From assembly GCF_003254625.1 (NCBI RefSeq), contig NZ_QJRJ01000070.1, positions 113,449 through 177,448 on the forward strand: 64,000 nt of DNA, in the 5' to 3' direction. Shown piece by piece: positions 62,414 to 64,000 of the stretch. Position 1 is the stretch's first letter. Every line of letters starts with the position of its first letter. This DNA comes from Flavobacterium ginsenosidimutans. Lineage in GTDB: Bacteria > Bacteroidota > Bacteroidia > Flavobacteriales > Flavobacteriaceae. The position numbers and the translations under genes were made by a program. Below the pieces are notes generated by a model. It was not told the origin of the DNA. It did not search any database and worked only from the letters and a program-made list of their open reading frames with translations.

Positions 62414-63634
62414 ATGAATTTTGAATTGTCAAATAGGGAACGAGAATATCTTGGACTGGAAGAAATAAAACCTAATTGGGAAAAAGTAATTTTAAAAGGA
62501 GATACTTATCGCGAACCAAGTATTTTATATTTTGAGGACAATATCATTAAAAGATATATTATATCAACTTCAAATCAGTATGTAGAAACTCAGTATAATG
62601 AGATAACCAAAAATAGAGAGATTTTAGTTCCGAAGACAGCTAAAGGGAAAGAACAGAAATTAACAGCATCTGTTTTGTCTACAAAAACTCCGATTGGCGT
62701 ATATGTGTCTATAAATACTTTTGGAGATTTTTGGATTGGAAACCACAGTACTAAAACAACCTTTTTTTCTAGCAATTGGGAAGATAGAAAAAAAAAGAAA
62801 GAAAGTGAATTTAGTTATTGGGTTGAAAACTTTATAAATAATTCTGATGAGAATCATTTACAAGAGATCAGTAAATTCAAAAATGCTAAAAAACAAAATG
62901 TAAAATATAAATAGGGTGATTTTTTTGCTTACAAAATTGATAGAACAAATTATAGTTTTGGAAGAGTTCTATTAGATATTACTAAACTTAGAAAAAATAA
63001 TATCCTTGAAAAAAGTCATGGATTAAATCTATTAATGGGAACTCCTGTTTTAGTTAAGTTGTATCCATATATTTCAACAAAGAAAAATATAGATCTTAAA
63101 ATTTTGGAAAACTTGACAGCCTTGCCGTCTGATTTTATGATGGACAATCATCTCCATTATGGAGAATATGAAATTATTGGCAATAAAAAGTTAGAAGATA
63201 ATGACTTTGAATACCCTATCTCTTATGGAAGAAGCATTAGTTATGGTAGTGCAAACGTTTTTTTGCAATGGGGATTTATTCATAAAGAACTTCCTTTGTC
63301 AAAATTCAATAAATATACACGCGGGGAGAATATTTTCTTGCCTGAAGACAGTATGTCAAGATTTATGTCAAACCCTTATGGCTATTATTCCTGCGGTTTT
63401 AGCACTCACTATTACAAGGATGATATCATTGAAACGATTAAGAATGATAATGTTTTTGATTTCAATCGTGATCCCTATTACAAAACTGAATTTGATTTAA
63501 GAAATCCGAAAAATGAAATGTTAAAAAATGAAATAATGACAGAGTTTGGTTTAAATCCAAAGTTAAGTTATGAGGAAAACTGTAAGATAATTGGTATTGA
63601 ATCGACTTCGAAAATATTAGAAAATATAAAATAA
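62414..63634 (+). pseudogene. Imm26-type immunity gene interrupted by an in-frame TAG
   Basis: One frame runs from ATG 62414 to the TAA at 63634 (406 codons), broken only by TAG at 62912-62914 (codon 167). Both parts are in the same frame and read as one protein. The N-terminal part (NREREYLGLEEIKPNWEKVI, LVPKTAKGKEQKLTASVLS) is an extension seen in larger Imm26 relatives. The part after the stop begins GDFFAYKIDRTNYSFGRVLL, which is the Imm26 opening strand pair, then VKLYPYISTKK, YGEYEIIGNKKLEDNDFEYP and DLRNPKNEMLKNEIM. A single base change from GAG, AAG or CAG explains the stop. A sequencing error is possible. No toxin gene lies beside it. Confidence 0.8.
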
Positions 63635-64000
63635 AGGATCTGAAAGCGGAAAGTAAAGTAGATTCTGCGTAACGATCAGTATTTTAATGTACATATTATG
63701 TCCATGACAATGAGAGAAAATCCTGTTAACTTTGTAAGAATCTGAAAAGTGAGTGAAGTAATGATAGGTAAATTTTACTTGTGAACCTTAATGAATTAGG
63801 TTTTATATTTGTGTTTATCCCCACCATATTTTGATCAGGATAAAATAAAAAAAGTGTTTTAACTTTATAGCGGATAGTGATTGTGGAATAAAAAAGACCG
63901 AGGCTCGGTCTTTTTTTAATGAAGAGGAATTGTATAATGAAAAACAGAGCAACGGATGAGAGAAGAAGAATCACCCGAGGGAAAACTTTTGTAAATTTAC
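63635..64000. other. Right-end intergenic stretch with a terminator-like hairpin
   Basis: A TAnnTTTG-type box (TAACTTTG) is at 63727-63734. A hairpin with A and T runs on both sides is at 63890-63918 (AAAAAAGACCGA, GCTCGGTCTTTTTTT). From 63937 a plus-strand ATG frame (MKNRATDERRRITRGKTFVN) is open to the window edge and could be the start of a gene, but 21 codons are not enough to judge. I see no other gene here. Confidence 0.5.

Noticed and set aside
63726..63974. Minus-strand 82-codon hydrophobic frame at the right end
   Set aside because: A strong terminator-like hairpin lies inside it, and the hydrophobic run comes from AT-rich DNA. It is not convincing as a membrane protein.

Overview
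The window looks like a chromosomal segment of a Flavobacterium-type member of Bacteroidota, close in gene order to Flavobacterium johnsoniae. The evidence is the AT-rich sequence, the complete gldK-gldL-gldM-gldN-gldO gliding/type IX secretion (T9SS) cluster, several proteins with T9SS C-terminal sorting domains, and Bacteroidota-style promoter boxes (TAnnTTTG, with TTG about 20 bases upstream). There are no rRNA genes, CRISPR arrays, intact tRNAs or insertion sequences.

Layout. Bases 1-9,700 hold a partial Mpo1-like gene, a DUF3754 membrane protein, a small GIY-YIG nuclease gene set between large palindromic repeats, a LytS/LytR two-component pair divergent from a putative outer-membrane barrel gene, a SulP transporter and a secreted nucleotide pyrophosphatase/phosphodiesterase. 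Bases 9,900-17,700 form a minus-strand housekeeping block: groEL, groES, secG, an acidic repeat/TPR gene, lptE, a sigma-54-type regulator and miaB. Bases 18,000-29,400 carry topA, an arginase-fold protein that has lost its metal ligands, the T9SS motor/core genes gldKLMNO and an FAD oxidoreductase. Bases 29,000-41,900 are mostly ordinary chromosomal genes: DUF983, an ABC-F ATPase, an APP1-type phosphatidate phosphatase divergent from a diacylglycerol-kinase-like gene, a FemAB/GNAT-like protein, an LRR protein, a PQQ propeller, YiaA and others.

From about 41,900 to 63,700 the window is accessory. It contains a small T9SS cargo gene and, 3 bases downstream, a 2,141-residue SpvB/FG-GAP/RHS protein with a glycine-rich C-terminal tip. 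A four-helix membrane protein, a candidate immunity protein, follows. Next come a 1,331-residue T9SS type B surface protein, an FG-GAP protein and a six-bladed NHL propeller with a type A sorting signal. Then there is an orphan RHS toxin tip with its neighbour immunity gene, a mobC/relaxase pair with a hairpin-rich candidate oriT, and an Imm26-type immunity gene broken by one in-frame TAG. Near-identical terminator repeats, degenerate direct repeats and a tRNA-Glu 3' remnant bound or interrupt this part, which suggests repeated integration and excision.

How it may fit together: the gldKLMN machine encoded in the middle would export the sorting-domain proteins encoded in the island. The best candidate for an undescribed system is the operon at 42,891-50,192 (sorting-domain mini-protein, giant SpvB-RHS protein, membrane protein), read here as a T9SS-linked polymorphic toxin with immunity, with the cassette at 59,241-60,228 as a displaced spare tip. 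That reading is inference. The domain content is visible in the sequence.
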